The notes beneath the pieces are model-generated. The model did not search any database. It saw only the letters and a list, made by a program, of their open reading frames with translations, and had not been told where the DNA came from. A program made the translations under genes and the position numbers. This document shows positions 42,104-53,760 of a stretch of DNA of 64,000 nucleotides, piece by piece. Location: the NCBI GenBank assembly GCA_016234495.1, contig JACRBI010000030.1:62001-126000 (forward strand). Direction: 5' to 3'. Positions within the stretch are counted from its first letter, which is position 1. Every line of letters starts with the position of its first letter. Source of the stretch: Chloroflexota bacterium. Lineage in GTDB: Bacteria > Chloroflexota > Anaerolineae > Anaerolineales > Villigracilaceae.

Positions 42104-44617
42104 ATGAACAAGCTTTCAATGTCGCCCAGCGGCCGCCGCGTGATCACTGCGGTGACCGTGTCTGCCTTTATTTTGCAGGCATGTACATTTTCATTATTTA
42201 ACAATCCGATTAACATCGGCGGAGGGTCTACGCCGGGGCCGGTTGTGGAGGTTGCCTCGCCCACCCCGCAAGCCATGGCGCAAACCAACTTTGTGGTCAC
42301 AATCCCCGAGCCGCTTCAACCCGGCGAATCGCTGGCGCTTGCCGTCATGGACGAAGTGACCGGGCTTTCGTTGAATGCCACGCAATTTCCCATGAGTCCG
42401 CGGGATTCAATTACATACACGGCGGTATTGCCCCTGCCGTTTAACTCGGTGGTGAAGTACCGCTATGTCCGGCACAGTGCGGCGCAGGTTTTGGAAGATA
42501 CCAATTCAGGCGCGGCCATACGTTATCGGATGTTTTATGTGGCAGGACCCAGCGAAGTCCAGGACATCGTCGCGGACTGGGGTGACAAATCATTCGCGCG
42601 TCCAACCGGTAAAATCGAAGGGCATGTGTTCAACGCCGACACCGGATCGTCTCTGCCGAATATCCTTGTGACCGCGGGCGGCGCGCAAACTCTCACCGAT
42701 TCAACGGGTCGATTCGAACTGGACGGCTTGCCCACCGGCACGCAGAATCTGCTCGTTTACAGCCTCGACGGAATGTATCAGACTTTCCAACAAGGGGCGG
42801 CCATTGCGGCGGGCAGCACAACCCCCGTTGACCTGCGTATCAAACCCGCACAGTTGGCGAGCGTCACATTTATTGTCTCTGTGCCTGCCACGACCGTACC
42901 CGGCGTGCCCGTCCGCATTGCGGGGAATTTACTGCAGCTTGGAAATACCTTCGCCGACCTGCAAGGCGGCGTCAGCACGAACGCAGACCGGATGCCGATC
43001 ATGAGCCTGCAAGCGGATGGCCGCTACGCGGTCACACTTGGACTGCCGATTGGGGCGCACATCCAATATAAATACACATTGGGCGACGGATTTTGGAACG
43101 CGGAACACACTGTAAACGGTCAATGGAATTTGCGCGATTTCGTCGTGCCGGCTCAGGGAGTTACGATTCAAGATCAAGTTGCCTCATGGCTGGTCGGCGA
43201 TACCTCCCCGATTCTTTTTGAAGTAACCGTGCCTTCGGTCACACCGCCGGGCGATATTGTCTATATCCAATTCAACACCTTCGGCTGGATGGAACCCATC
43301 CCGATGTGGCCGCTTGGCAACAACCGCTGGGCATATAAACTTTACGGCCCACTCAACATCCTCGGCTCTTTTGCATATCGCTATTGCCGCAATGGTCAAT
43401 GCGGCGCCGCGGACGATTCCGCCACGGTCGGCGCAGCGCCCACCGGACGACAAGCCGGCACCAGTCTCCTCAGCCAGGATATTCAAGACACGGTCAACGC
43501 GTGGAAATGGTTCGAGAACCCCGAACCTGTGACACTGGTCGGCACCGCCATCACGCCCCGCCCCAACGGATTTTTAACAGGCATCGAATTCCAATCCACG
43601 TATCGTCCGAACTGGTCGTATTACGCACCGCAAGCATTTGCAAACACACAGGCGCTTGGCGCAAACTACGCAGTCCTCACCCCCAGTTGGACTTACACAA
43701 GTGTTTCGCCGCTGGCATTTTCACCAGTCCCCGGACAAGACCCGTTGTGGATCGACTCGGCTATCATGATTTCACAAGCCCGGGCTTTGGGACTAACCAT
43801 TTCGATCTTTCCCACGCCGAATTTTCCCGCATCATCCTCCACCTTTTGGCTGGATGCGCCGCGAGATGCACAGTGGTGGCTGACGTGGCTTGCCCGCTAC
43901 CGCGCATTCGCCGTCAACTATGCCGACCTCGCCACCCAAACCGGCGCGCAAACCCTCATCCTCGGCGGCGACTGGATCGCGCCTGCCCTGCCAAATGGGA
44001 AACTGCCGGACGGAAGCCCGGCCAACTCTCCCGCCGACATCGATACGCAGTGGAGATCTGTCATTGCAGATGTGCGCGCACATTTCAAAGGGCAGATTTT
44101 ATGGGCGCTGCCGTACACCAAATCCGCCATCGAAGCGCCGCTGGATTTCCTAAAAGACACAGACGGCATTTACCTGTTATGGTCTGCCCCGCTTTCTACA
44201 AATCCCAGCGCCACCAAAGTGGATTACGCGCTTGAGGCTGGGCGCCTGCTGGATAATGAAGTTGCGCCGCTGGCATCCGTATTGGGCAAGCCGCTTATCC
44301 TTGCCGTGGCATATCCCTCCGCAAGCGGATCGGCCAGCGGATGTATTTCCAATGGCAGGGGCGGCTGCCTCGACTGGACAGAATTAAACCAGCCAAATGC
44401 CGACATAAATTCTGTGGAGTTAAACCTGCAAACGCAGGCGGATATTTACGAAGCACTGCTGACAGCGGTCAACTCCCGCGCCTGGGTTTCAGGCTTTGTC
44501 AGCCGCGGATACTACATCCCCGCAGCATTACAGGATAAATCAGCGTCCGTTCACAGCAAGCCGGCCGCAGATATTTTGTGGTACTGGTATCCGCGCCTGA
44601 CGGGTGCGGTGAGATAA
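42104..44617 (+). CDS. Large multidomain lipoprotein, starch-binding-like and GH-like
   Basis: An 837-residue lipoprotein (lipobox LQAC, Cys27). The order is: a CBM20/starch-binding-like module at ~60-165 (YTAVLPLPFNSVVKYRYVR), a carboxypeptidase-regulatory-like module at ~170-250 (KIEGHVFNADTGSSLPNILVT), and two more CBM-like modules at ~255-370 and ~375-465 (FAYRYCRNGQCG). A C-terminal TIM-barrel-like domain at ~485-830 (GIEFQSTYRPNWSYYAP, SWTYTSVSPLAF, LILGGDWIAPALP and ILWALPYTKSAIEAP) resembles GH113-like glycosidases. Catalytic Glu residues could not be placed with certainty. It probably binds or cleaves a surface polysaccharide. A ribosome site GAGGAGAGAG precedes the ATG. Confidence 0.82.
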   Translation: MNKLSMSPSGRRVITAVTVSAFILQACTFSLFNNPINIGGGSTPGPVVEVASPTPQAMAQTNFVVTIPEPLQPGESLALAVMDEVTGLSLNATQFPMSPRDSITYTAVLPLPFNSVVKYRYVRHSAAQVLEDTNSGAAIRYRMFYVAGPSEVQDIVADWGDKSFARPTGKIEGHVFNADTGSSLPNILVTAGGAQTLTDSTGRFELDGLPTGTQNLLVYSLDGMYQTFQQGAAIAAGSTTPVDLRIKPAQLASVTFIVSVPATTVPGVPVRIAGNLLQLGNTFADLQGGVSTNADRMPIMSLQADGRYAVTLGLPIGAHIQYKYTLGDGFWNAEHTVNGQWNLRDFVVPAQGVTIQDQVASWLVGDTSPILFEVTVPSVTPPGDIVYIQFNTFGWMEPIPMWPLGNNRWAYKLYGPLNILGSFAYRYCRNGQCGAADDSATVGAAPTGRQAGTSLLSQDIQDTVNAWKWFENPEPVTLVGTAITPRPNGFLTGIEFQSTYRPNWSYYAPQAFANTQALGANYAVLTPSWTYTSVSPLAFSPVPGQDPLWIDSAIMISQARALGLTISIFPTPNFPASSSTFWLDAPRDAQWWLTWLARYRAFAVNYADLATQTGAQTLILGGDWIAPALPNGKLPDGSPANSPADIDTQWRSVIADVRAHFKGQILWALPYTKSAIEAPLDFLKDTDGIYLLWSAPLSTNPSATKVDYALEAGRLLDNEVAPLASVLGKPLILAVAYPSASGSASGCISNGRGGCLDWTELNQPNADINSVELNLQTQADIYEALLTAVNSRAWVSGFVSRGYYIPAALQDKSASVHSKPAADILWYWYPRLTGAVR

Positions 44618-44657
44618 ATTCGCTCCATCAGTATCTTCAGTTTTTGGAAGCCAAAAC

Positions 44658-44688
44658 AAAAGAGGCGCTTTTACGAGCGTCTCTTTTT
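44658..44688 (+). terminator. Rho-independent terminator
   Basis: AAAAGAGGCGCT and AGCGTCTCTTTTT form a 9-bp stem with one mismatch around TTTACG. It lies about 40 bases past the large lipoprotein. Confidence 0.75.
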
Positions 44689-44746
44689 GGGTGAGGACGT
44701 GTTTTACATCAAGTTCAAAGGCAAAATTTTTTACACCGGAGGAGTA

Positions 44747-47332
<2,586 letters not shown>

Positions 47333-47337
47333 AAATG

Positions 47338-47376
47338 AAAGTGACAGTCACCTTAAAGGTGACTGTCACTTTTTTA
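47338..47376 (+). terminator. Terminator with AGTGACAGTCACC hairpin
   Basis: AGTGACAGTCACC and GGTGACTGTCACT form a 13-bp stem around TTAAA, followed by TTTTTT. It directly follows the acylase gene. The same stem is used at 48579 and 57408. Confidence 0.85.
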
Positions 47377-47411
47377 GTAGTGGGCTTGACTAAATGAAAC
47401 CGAATATTTTT

Positions 47412-47481
47412 TACCGCCGAGACGCAGAGAACACAGAGAAATCCCCTTGAAAACCTCTGCAAACTCCGCGCCTCTGCGGTG
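47412..47481. repeat. Interspersed palindrome, ACCGCAGAGACGCAGAG family
   Basis: ACCGCCGAGACGCAGAGAACACAG on the left matches CTCCGCGCCTCTGCGGT on the right as imperfect arms. The wording is the classic one for degenerate intergenic palindromes seen in many uncultured bacteria. There is no coding capacity. Confidence 0.7.
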
Positions 47482-47512
47482 ACAGATAGCTGGCGTCATT
47501 TACGCAAACCCA

Positions 47513-47878
47513 TTACCACTTTTTTAACCACCATGCAACCCATCCCCCAACGACAACGCCGAGAAAGCTGGCAAACAAGTCGATCAAACTAAAAGTTCGG
47601 GCAGAAAAAAATATTTGCGAAATCTCTTCCAGCGTGATGGCGAGGGACAGGATCGCACCCACTGAAAGAGTCACCCAGTTCCGGGGCCGGTTTGGAAGCG
47701 AGGAGAGGAATGCGCGGGTGAGGAAAAAATTCAAAACGCCGAAAAGGCTGAAGTGTCCGAGCTTGTCCCCATTCGGAAAATCATAGATTGCATGAATGAA
47801 TGGCGGAAGACGATCCAGATCGGCGAGGATCACAACCCCGATAATGAAAACAAGAAAAAATGCAGCGATGTATTTCAT
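47513..47878 (-). CDS. VanZ-like family membrane protein
   Basis: A 121-residue protein with four hydrophobic segments (~3-20, ~42-60, ~65-83, ~98-116). The middle carries FPNGDKLGHFSLFGVLNFFLTRAFL, where DKxxHF is the usual VanZ-like signature, and the end has EEISQIFFSARTFSLIDLFASFLG, also typical. VanZ confers low-level teicoplanin resistance in enterococci, but most members have unknown roles. The ATG follows a terminator T-run so closely that translation may depend on its own promoter. Function here unknown. Confidence 0.85.
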   Translation of the reverse strand: MKYIAAFFLVFIIGVVILADLDRLPPFIHAIYDFPNGDKLGHFSLFGVLNFFLTRAFLSSLPNRPRNWVTLSVGAILSLAITLEEISQIFFSARTFSLIDLFASFLGVVVGGWVAWWLKKW

Positions 47879-47880
47879 AT

Positions 47881-47910
47881 AAAAACAGGTCGGGCTGTTG
47901 ACCCGACCTG
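47881..47910 (-). terminator. Terminator after dedA
   Basis: On the - strand CAGGTCGGG and CCCGACCTG form a 9-bp stem around TCAACAG, followed by TTTTT. Its T-run reaches the VanZ start codon. Confidence 0.8.
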
Positions 47911-47914
47911 CAAA

Positions 47915-48547
47915 TTATTTTGCTGCGCGGCGGGCTTTCCACCACTCGAAGACCATCGGCAGGACGGAGACCAAAATGATGGCGATGATCACGTATTCAA
48001 AATTTTCCTTCATGAACGGGATGTTGCCAAAGAAATAACCTGCGAAGGTGAAAAGCGCCACCCAGGTGATGCCGCCTATAAAATTGTAGGTGACGAAGTA
48101 GCCGTAGGACATTTTGCCGATGCCCGCCACGAATGGCACGAATGTGCGCACGATGGGAACAAAACGCGCCAGAAAAATTGACTTGCCGCCGTGCTTCTCA
48201 AAAAAAGCATGTGTCTTTTCGAAATATTCCTTCTTGATCCACTTGATGTTATAGGCGCGTTCGCCAAGATAATGGCCGATCGCATAATTGACTGTATCGC
48301 CAAGGATGGCGGCGACCATGAGCAGGATCGCGAGATACCAGACGTTCAACGAACCGAGCGCCGCAAAAGTGCCCGCCGCGAACAAAAGCGAATCCCCGGG
48401 CAGGAACGGCATGATGACCAGTCCTGTTTCGACAAAGATCACCGCGAACAATATGCCATAGGTCCAGCCGCCATATTGGGTGATGATGATTGCAAGATAT
48501 TCATCCAAATGAAGAAATAGATCGATCAAACCAGTTACAAACTCCAT
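47915..48547 (-). CDS. DedA-family membrane protein
   Basis: A 210-residue DedA/VTT-domain protein with about five hydrophobic segments. The motif FVETGLVIMPFLPGDSLLFAAGTFAALGSLN is followed by ILGDTVNYAIGHYLGERAY and FLARFVPIVRTFVPFVAGIGKMSYGYFVTYNFIGGITWV. These are the re-entrant-loop elements with the conserved Arg and Gly residues of the family. DedA proteins are linked to undecaprenyl-phosphate or lipid scrambling and to envelope stability. GAGGAAAATAAAC precedes ATG 48547. It shares its strand with VanZ but is separated by a terminator. Confidence 0.95.
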   Translation of the reverse strand: MEFVTGLIDLFLHLDEYLAIIITQYGGWTYGILFAVIFVETGLVIMPFLPGDSLLFAAGTFAALGSLNVWYLAILLMVAAILGDTVNYAIGHYLGERAYNIKWIKKEYFEKTHAFFEKHGGKSIFLARFVPIVRTFVPFVAGIGKMSYGYFVTYNFIGGITWVALFTFAGYFFGNIPFMKENFEYVIIAIILVSVLPMVFEWWKARRAAK

Positions 48548-48578
48548 GTTTATTTTCCTCTTTCAAAGTTTTATTAGC

Positions 48579-48618
48579 AAGTGACAGTCACCTTCGCGAA
48601 GGTGACTGTCACTTTTGT
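48579..48618. terminator. AGTGACAGTCACC hairpin
   Basis: AAGTGACAGTCACCTTCG and CGAAGGTGACTGTCACTT form an 18-bp perfect stem with almost no loop, then TTTTG on the + strand. It follows the small membrane protein gene on the - strand, where the T-run is poor. Confidence 0.6.
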
Positions 48619-48643
48619 CAACGGGCGAAAATTATACACTGCT

Positions 48644-48910
48644 TTATTTCTTTGCCTCAATTCGACTCAACCAGTCGCCGAACAGCAAGAGCAGGAAACC
48701 TCCGAGCACGCCCAGACCAATATCCAGCGCGCCGAACGTGAACAAAGCCCAGCCGCGCCAGACGCCGATCCATTGCCCGAGTGCGAAGCCGAGCGCACTT
48801 AATCCGCTATACAGGAGCAGGCGCCAGCCAGTTCCGCCGCGCAGAAAATTATAGAGCACGCCGCACAGAGTTGAGACTATCAGCGCAAAGATGAGCGTCG
48901 GCAGGGTCAT
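48644..48910 (-). CDS. Small Gly-rich membrane protein
   Basis: An 88-residue protein with three hydrophobic segments (~4-20, ~28-47 and ~55-75; the last is ALDIGLGVLGGFLLLLFGDWL). Its Gly and Trp content resembles other small transglycosylase-associated-type or GlsB-like membrane proteins, but the match is not clear enough to name. It begins 4 bases after the stop of the S9 peptidase gene, so it is likely co-transcribed with it. Function unknown. Confidence 0.6.
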   Translation of the reverse strand: MTLPTLIFALIVSTLCGVLYNFLRGGTGWRLLLYSGLSALGFALGQWIGVWRGWALFTFGALDIGLGVLGGFLLLLFGDWLSRIEAKK

Positions 48911-48913
48911 GGA

Positions 48914-50824
48914 TTAAGGCTTGAGGTATTTTGTGAAGAAATCGGTGATGGCGTTGTAACAGGTCACGCGGTTTTCGTATTTCAAAACATCGTGACCTTC
49001 GTCTTCAAAGACCAACATCTCAAGCTGTTTGCCATTCTCGCGCAGTTGTCTGACGAGGTCTTCCGACTCTGCCGCAACCACTCGCGGATCGTTGCGTCCC
49101 TGAATGACCAGCATCGGCGCGGTCATATTGTGCAGATGGGTCTTGGGCGAACGCTCAACCAAGTCGGCTCTTTCCTCCGGGATGTCAATGTCGCCAATGG
49201 CGATCTTGAAATATGGCTTCCAGGTCTCGGGGATGCGTTCGGAGAAGGTCACCAAATCATACGGACCGAACATGTCGCAGGAAGCCTTCCACAGGTCAGG
49301 GTGCAGCCCCGCCTGCATCAAGGTCATATAGCCGCCGTAGGAACGTCCCACCACAGCCGCGCGTTTGACATCCAGCCGCTTATCTTTTGGCAGAACCTTG
49401 GTCATCGCATGGACATGGTCAAGGCGATCCTGTCCGCCCCAGTCACGGTCAACATGTTTGACGTAGGAAAGACCGTAGCCGGTCGAGCCGCGCACGTTCG
49501 GCACGAAGACGGCAAATCCGCGCAGGGTGAGGAATTGAATGAGCGGCATCGAGAACCAGGCAAAGTCCGGGCGTTCCTGTCCCTGCGGGCCGCCGTGGAT
49601 GTAATAGACCAGCGGGCGCGCGCCTTTGAATCCGAGGAACTTTGAGGGAAGATAAAGCCGCGCAGAAACGCGCAGTCCATCATGTGAAATGTAGGACGCG
49701 TCCTCGCCTTTGGAAAGGTAGGCGTCATTGACTCCCAAAATCCTTTCGCTGGTGTGCAGGGCGAGGTCGGTGCGTTTCTTGCCTTCGATGGTATAGATCT
49801 GCGTCGGCGAGGTGGCGGTTGAGAATGAGAAGGTGAAAATATCCTCCTGCGCGTTATAGTCCATGTGCTCCAACATGCCATTGTCAAAAGGTTGCGGGCC
49901 AACCAGCGCGCGCTTGAGATTCATGACGAGCTTTGCCTCGTCAAAGATTCCCTCATAAGCCCAGGAGCAGCCGTCAATGTTGAATGTGACCAGATAACGG
50001 TCATCTTTCAATTGAGTGACGTTTTCCATCTCACCCTCACCAGCGTGAACCACTCCTTTCAGCTTCACAGGCTGGATGACGCCGGGCTTCTTCAGGTTGA
50101 TATAGCCAAGGCTAAAAGTATCCTCAAACACAGCGCTGGTGACGATGGCGCCTTTTCCGCTCGGCGAAAACACAGCATTGCCAAGCCCGTTCAACGGAAC
50201 CTGTTCGCCGGGTTTGCGCTTTTCCAGCGGCTTGCCGTATAGCAGAGTGCGCTTTCCATCCACAGATAAATACAGCACGCTATCACCCACTGAATAACCC
50301 GTGCCGAGCAAAAGTTTGCTGTGTCTGCTGCTGTAAGCCGATACGCCAAATCCCCATTCACTCGCGGCGATCTTCGTCAATTTGCCGGTCTTCAAATCGC
50401 CGCGATAGGTTTCCTGCAAGGGCTTGTCGCGCCGTTCAGCCAGCAGGTACACGACCGCCTTCTTGCCGTCACACTCGCCGAGGTGAACGCGATATTCCTT
50501 GAAGAAATTATTGAAGGCTGGTTCGGGGAATCCCCCGTCGAGCGGGATCAGCATGGGCTGATAATTCTCGTCGCCGTCTCTGTCGATCATGACAAGGATT
50601 TTGTCAAGTTCGGGGAAGGCGTAAAACGAATGTCCGCCAATCAAGTGCGGATTTTGCAGCGCGATGTTCGGCGGCAACAACGGCTCAGGCACACTGCCGC
50701 CAAAGTACATGGCATACAAACTCAAGTGCCCGGAAAGGTTGCTCAAAAAGAAAATCCGTTCATCAGCAAACTGAGGCACAACAAACAAACGAGCCGACAT
50801 TAGTGATTCAACGCGATGGTTCAT
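48914..50824 (-). CDS. S9-family prolyl oligopeptidase/acylaminoacyl peptidase
   Basis: A 636-residue serine peptidase. ATG 50824 is preceded by GAAAGGAT; a longer frame from 50860 has no ribosome site. The N-terminal ~370 residues form the beta-propeller. The C-terminal ~250 are the alpha/beta hydrolase: YYIHGGPQGQERPDFAW, RGSTGYGLSYV, VVGRSYGGYMTL (Ser nucleophile in GRSYGG, ~485), VIQGRNDPRVV (Asp) and FEDEGHDVLKYEN (His). There is no signal peptide, so it acts in the cytoplasm on small peptides. It is followed by a small membrane protein gene. Confidence 0.95.
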   Translation of the reverse strand: MNHRVESLMSARLFVVPQFADERIFFLSNLSGHLSLYAMYFGGSVPEPLLPPNIALQNPHLIGGHSFYAFPELDKILVMIDRDGDENYQPMLIPLDGGFPEPAFNNFFKEYRVHLGECDGKKAVVYLLAERRDKPLQETYRGDLKTGKLTKIAASEWGFGVSAYSSRHSKLLLGTGYSVGDSVLYLSVDGKRTLLYGKPLEKRKPGEQVPLNGLGNAVFSPSGKGAIVTSAVFEDTFSLGYINLKKPGVIQPVKLKGVVHAGEGEMENVTQLKDDRYLVTFNIDGCSWAYEGIFDEAKLVMNLKRALVGPQPFDNGMLEHMDYNAQEDIFTFSFSTATSPTQIYTIEGKKRTDLALHTSERILGVNDAYLSKGEDASYISHDGLRVSARLYLPSKFLGFKGARPLVYYIHGGPQGQERPDFAWFSMPLIQFLTLRGFAVFVPNVRGSTGYGLSYVKHVDRDWGGQDRLDHVHAMTKVLPKDKRLDVKRAAVVGRSYGGYMTLMQAGLHPDLWKASCDMFGPYDLVTFSERIPETWKPYFKIAIGDIDIPEERADLVERSPKTHLHNMTAPMLVIQGRNDPRVVAAESEDLVRQLRENGKQLEMLVFEDEGHDVLKYENRVTCYNAITDFFTKYLKP

Positions 50825-50924
50825 GGGAAAAATCCTTTCTAGATTTTTTGATCTTATCATTCATAAAATGATAGAAACGACAAATTGGATTGACTTAGCT
50901 TAAGCCTGCCTACACGCAGATACA

Positions 50925-51989
50925 TTAGTTGATGATTCCGCCGCCGAGCATCACCTCATTTTGATAGAAGACCGCCGCCTGACCGGCTGTCACATCCCGA
51001 ACTGGCGCATCAAACTTAACCGATACCTGATCCCCTTCCAATGGGCTGACCAGCGCTTCGGCTTCCTTCGCCGTGTAGCGAATCTTCACTTGGGCGCGGA
51101 ACGGTTCAACGGGCGCTTCACCTGAAACCCAGTTGACATCGCGCGCGGTCAATTCAGTAAAACCGAGTTCGTCAAGCGTACCGACGACAAGCGCGTTGCT
51201 TGAGGCATGTTTTGTAATGACATACAGAGGAACCGGCGAAGCGACATTCAATCCCTTGCGCTGACCGATGGTGTAATTTGCAAGTCCATTGTGCGTGCCG
51301 ATTGACTTCCCGCTCGTGGTGACAATTTCGCCGGGCTGTAAGATTTCAGATGCGTGACGCTGGAGAAATCCGCGATAATCTTCGCCGGCGAGAAAACACA
51401 AATCCTGAGAATCTGCTCTCGAAGCAGTCGGCAGGCCAAAGTCCGCAGCGATGCGCCTTATTTCGGGTTTGGGAAACTCCCCCACAGGAAAAAGCGCGTG
51501 AGCAAGCTGATCCTGTTTCAAGACATGTAAAACATAAGATTGATCTTTGGAATGATCCACTGCGCGCAACAATTTCTGCTTTCCAACTTCTGCCTTTATT
51601 CTTACATAATGCCCCGTCGCCATAAACTCCGCGCCTAACGCGAGCGCATGATTCAACAAAAACGTCCAGCGGATTTGGCGGTTGCACAGCAAACACGGAT
51701 TGGGCGTTTCGCCGCGCGCGTACCCATCAAGAAAATATTGCACAACCGTTTCGCGGAAGACATCCTTGGCATCAATAACATAAAATGGAATATCGAGAAT
51801 GCCCGCCACGCGCCGCGCCTGCGCCATTGCATCCGGTGTACAACAGCGGTTGGATTCCTCTTTGCCGGGTTCAGACCACAAACGCAGCATCATTCCGGTA
51901 ACGTCACAACCCTGCTGCTTGAGCAGGGCGGCTGCCACCGAAGAATCCACGCCGCCGGACATGGCGACAACAACTTTTTTCCGAGACAT
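50925..51989 (-). CDS. mnmA: tRNA 2-thiouridine(34) synthase
   Basis: A 354-residue MnmA, which adds sulfur to U34 of tRNA-Lys, -Glu and -Gln with ATP. Seen: the PP-loop MSGGVDSSVAAALLKQQG at the N-terminus, GMMLRLW, the catalytic Cys in NPCLLCNRQIRW (~105), DHSKDQSYVLH, the second catalytic Cys in DSQDLCFLAGEDY (~200), and the late FDAPVRDVTAGQAAVFYQNEVMLGGGII. The start codon lies six bases after a TATAAT box with no Shine-Dalgarno, so leaderless transcription is likely. The divergent amidohydrolase shares the palindromic promoter region. Confidence 0.96.
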   Translation of the reverse strand: MSRKKVVVAMSGGVDSSVAAALLKQQGCDVTGMMLRLWSEPGKEESNRCCTPDAMAQARRVAGILDIPFYVIDAKDVFRETVVQYFLDGYARGETPNPCLLCNRQIRWTFLLNHALALGAEFMATGHYVRIKAEVGKQKLLRAVDHSKDQSYVLHVLKQDQLAHALFPVGEFPKPEIRRIAADFGLPTASRADSQDLCFLAGEDYRGFLQRHASEILQPGEIVTTSGKSIGTHNGLANYTIGQRKGLNVASPVPLYVITKHASSNALVVGTLDELGFTELTARDVNWVSGEAPVEPFRAQVKIRYTAKEAEALVSPLEGDQVSVKFDAPVRDVTAGQAAVFYQNEVMLGGGIIN

Positions 51990-51995
51990 ATTTGG

Positions 51996-52059
51996 ATTAT
52001 ACCCATCACGGTCATAAATTGCGCATTTTTACCACAATGGAAAGCGCAATTTATGACCG
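51996..52059 (-). promoter_or_regulatory. Leaderless-type mnmA promoter in a perfect 16-base inverted repeat
   Basis: On the - strand GCGCAATTTATGACCG (52024-52009), TGATGGG and TATAAT (52001-51996) stand six bases before the mnmA ATG. The + strand holds an exact copy of the 16-base block at 52044-52059 facing the opposite way, 19 bases away. This makes a perfect inverted repeat between two divergent genes. Confidence 0.75.
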
Positions 52060-52165
52060 AGGGCATTTTATAAACCAAAGCTTTCTCTTGACCTGCATTC
52101 CTTAATTATGTATATTCGTCGTTGTTAACACAAAAAACCAAAGGCACTATTCAGAGGAGAGAGAC

Positions 52166-53755
52166 ATGCCAGACAAGGCAGATATTATCATCAACAATGC
52201 GCGGGTTTTTACAAGCGTTGAAAGCAATCCAGATGCTGAAGCGGTAGCCATTCAGGGCAAATATATTATTTATGCGGGGACAAATGAAGGTGTGAAGAAT
52301 TTCCAGAGCGAATCGACGCGCGTCATTGACGGGAAAGGCTGTACGGTAACGCCCGGTTTTATTGATTCCCATTTTCATTTACTGTGGGGCTCGATCTGGA
52401 TGGGAAGCGCACAGTTATATGAAGCCAAGGATATGAATGATGTCCGCGAGGTCTTGAAGGCATTTGCCGAACAAAATAAAACCAGCGCATGGGTGGACGG
52501 GCGCGGCATTAAATATGGAATCATCCCATCGCGAAAAGAATTGGACGAAATCGTTCCTGACCGCCCGGTTTACATCAATGCTTATGACGGACATACTTCA
52601 TGGGCGAATACAAAGGCGCTTGAACTGGCGGGGATTTTACAGCCCGGCAAGGAAGCCCCGGGAGTCGGCGTCATTGTCCGCGATGAAAACGGACTTGCCA
52701 CCGGCGAACTGCGCGAAACAGCCATGGGATTGGTTTCAGAATTACTCCCTGCAACAAGCGACGCCCGCAAACGCGAACTGCTCAAGATGGCGATCAAGAA
52801 AATTAATTCCACTGGCGTAACCAGCGTCCACAATATGAACGGCGACCTGGATGAGTTGATGGTCTACGCCGCGCTTGAAGATGCGGGCGAGATGACCCTG
52901 CGTGTCTATACCCCCTATCACATCAAACCTGAGACCACGGAACAGAACTTGGCCGAAGCCGCTGAGATGGCAAAGATTCAAGGCGACTTTGCTCGGGGCG
53001 GCGCAGTGAAATTTTTCATGGACGGCGTTTGGGAATCCTATACCGCTTTGAACCTCGAACCCTACGCAGACAATCCTGACGCGAAACCAGACGGCATTTT
53101 CTCGGCCGAACATTTCACGCGCATGGCGGCGGCGTCTGATAAATTGGGACTACAGATATTCGTCCATTGCTGCGGCGATGGCGCAGTGAGGCGGACTCTC
53201 GATGGATACGAAGCAGTTCAACACTTAAATGGGAAGCGGGACAGTCGTCATCGCGTGGAGCATATCGAAGTCATCCATCCCGATGACCTGCCGCGCTTCA
53301 AGGAATTGGATGTTATCGCATCCATGCAGACCAGCCATGCGCCGTTCAGTATTTCAGAAGGCGATGTGTGGCCGGCGCGTGTCGGCAAAGAGCGCTGGAA
53401 AAAATCCTTCGCATGGCGAGACATCAAGAACGCGGGCGCACACCTAGCCCTTGGCAGTGATTGGACAGTGGCACCCTTCGACCCGATGATCAATTTACAC
53501 GTGGCGCTCAACCGCGAGTTATGGTCGCCTACTGACCCCGATCAGAGATTGACGCTGGAAGAATGCATCCTCGGCTATACACGCGATGCGGCGTATGCCG
53601 AGTTCAAGGAAAACGAAAAAGGACAGATCAAGGAAAACTATCTCGCCGACCTGGTGTTATTCTCGCATGATCTATTTGCGCTTCCGCAGGAAGATATTTT
53701 GACAGCTAAAGCAGTAATGACTATCGTGGATGGCAAGGTTGTGTTTGAGGCATAA
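52166..53755 (+). CDS. YtcJ-like amidohydrolase (metal-dependent hydrolase)
   Basis: A 529-residue amidohydrolase of the YtcJ/ExoP-like family 3. Metal-ligand motifs are visible: GFIDSHFHLLWG (HxH, ~75), a middle region around VKFFMDGVWES, VHCCGDGAVRRTLDGYEAV (His), RHRVEHIEVIHPDDLPRF (His) and ALGSDWTVAPFDPM (Asp). The substrate is not known; related enzymes act on N-acylated or ring compounds. GAGGAGAGAG precedes ATG 52166. The permease genes start five bases after its stop, so the hydrolase may process what the importer brings in. Confidence 0.9.
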   Translation: MPDKADIIINNARVFTSVESNPDAEAVAIQGKYIIYAGTNEGVKNFQSESTRVIDGKGCTVTPGFIDSHFHLLWGSIWMGSAQLYEAKDMNDVREVLKAFAEQNKTSAWVDGRGIKYGIIPSRKELDEIVPDRPVYINAYDGHTSWANTKALELAGILQPGKEAPGVGVIVRDENGLATGELRETAMGLVSELLPATSDARKRELLKMAIKKINSTGVTSVHNMNGDLDELMVYAALEDAGEMTLRVYTPYHIKPETTEQNLAEAAEMAKIQGDFARGGAVKFFMDGVWESYTALNLEPYADNPDAKPDGIFSAEHFTRMAAASDKLGLQIFVHCCGDGAVRRTLDGYEAVQHLNGKRDSRHRVEHIEVIHPDDLPRFKELDVIASMQTSHAPFSISEGDVWPARVGKERWKKSFAWRDIKNAGAHLALGSDWTVAPFDPMINLHVALNRELWSPTDPDQRLTLEECILGYTRDAAYAEFKENEKGQIKENYLADLVLFSHDLFALPQEDILTAKAVMTIVDGKVVFEA

Positions 53756-53760
53756 AAAAA

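Noticed and set aside
43384-44235. A 283-codon frame inside the large lipoprotein gene
   Set aside because: Arg/His/Pro-rich out-of-frame shadow, typical of this codon use.
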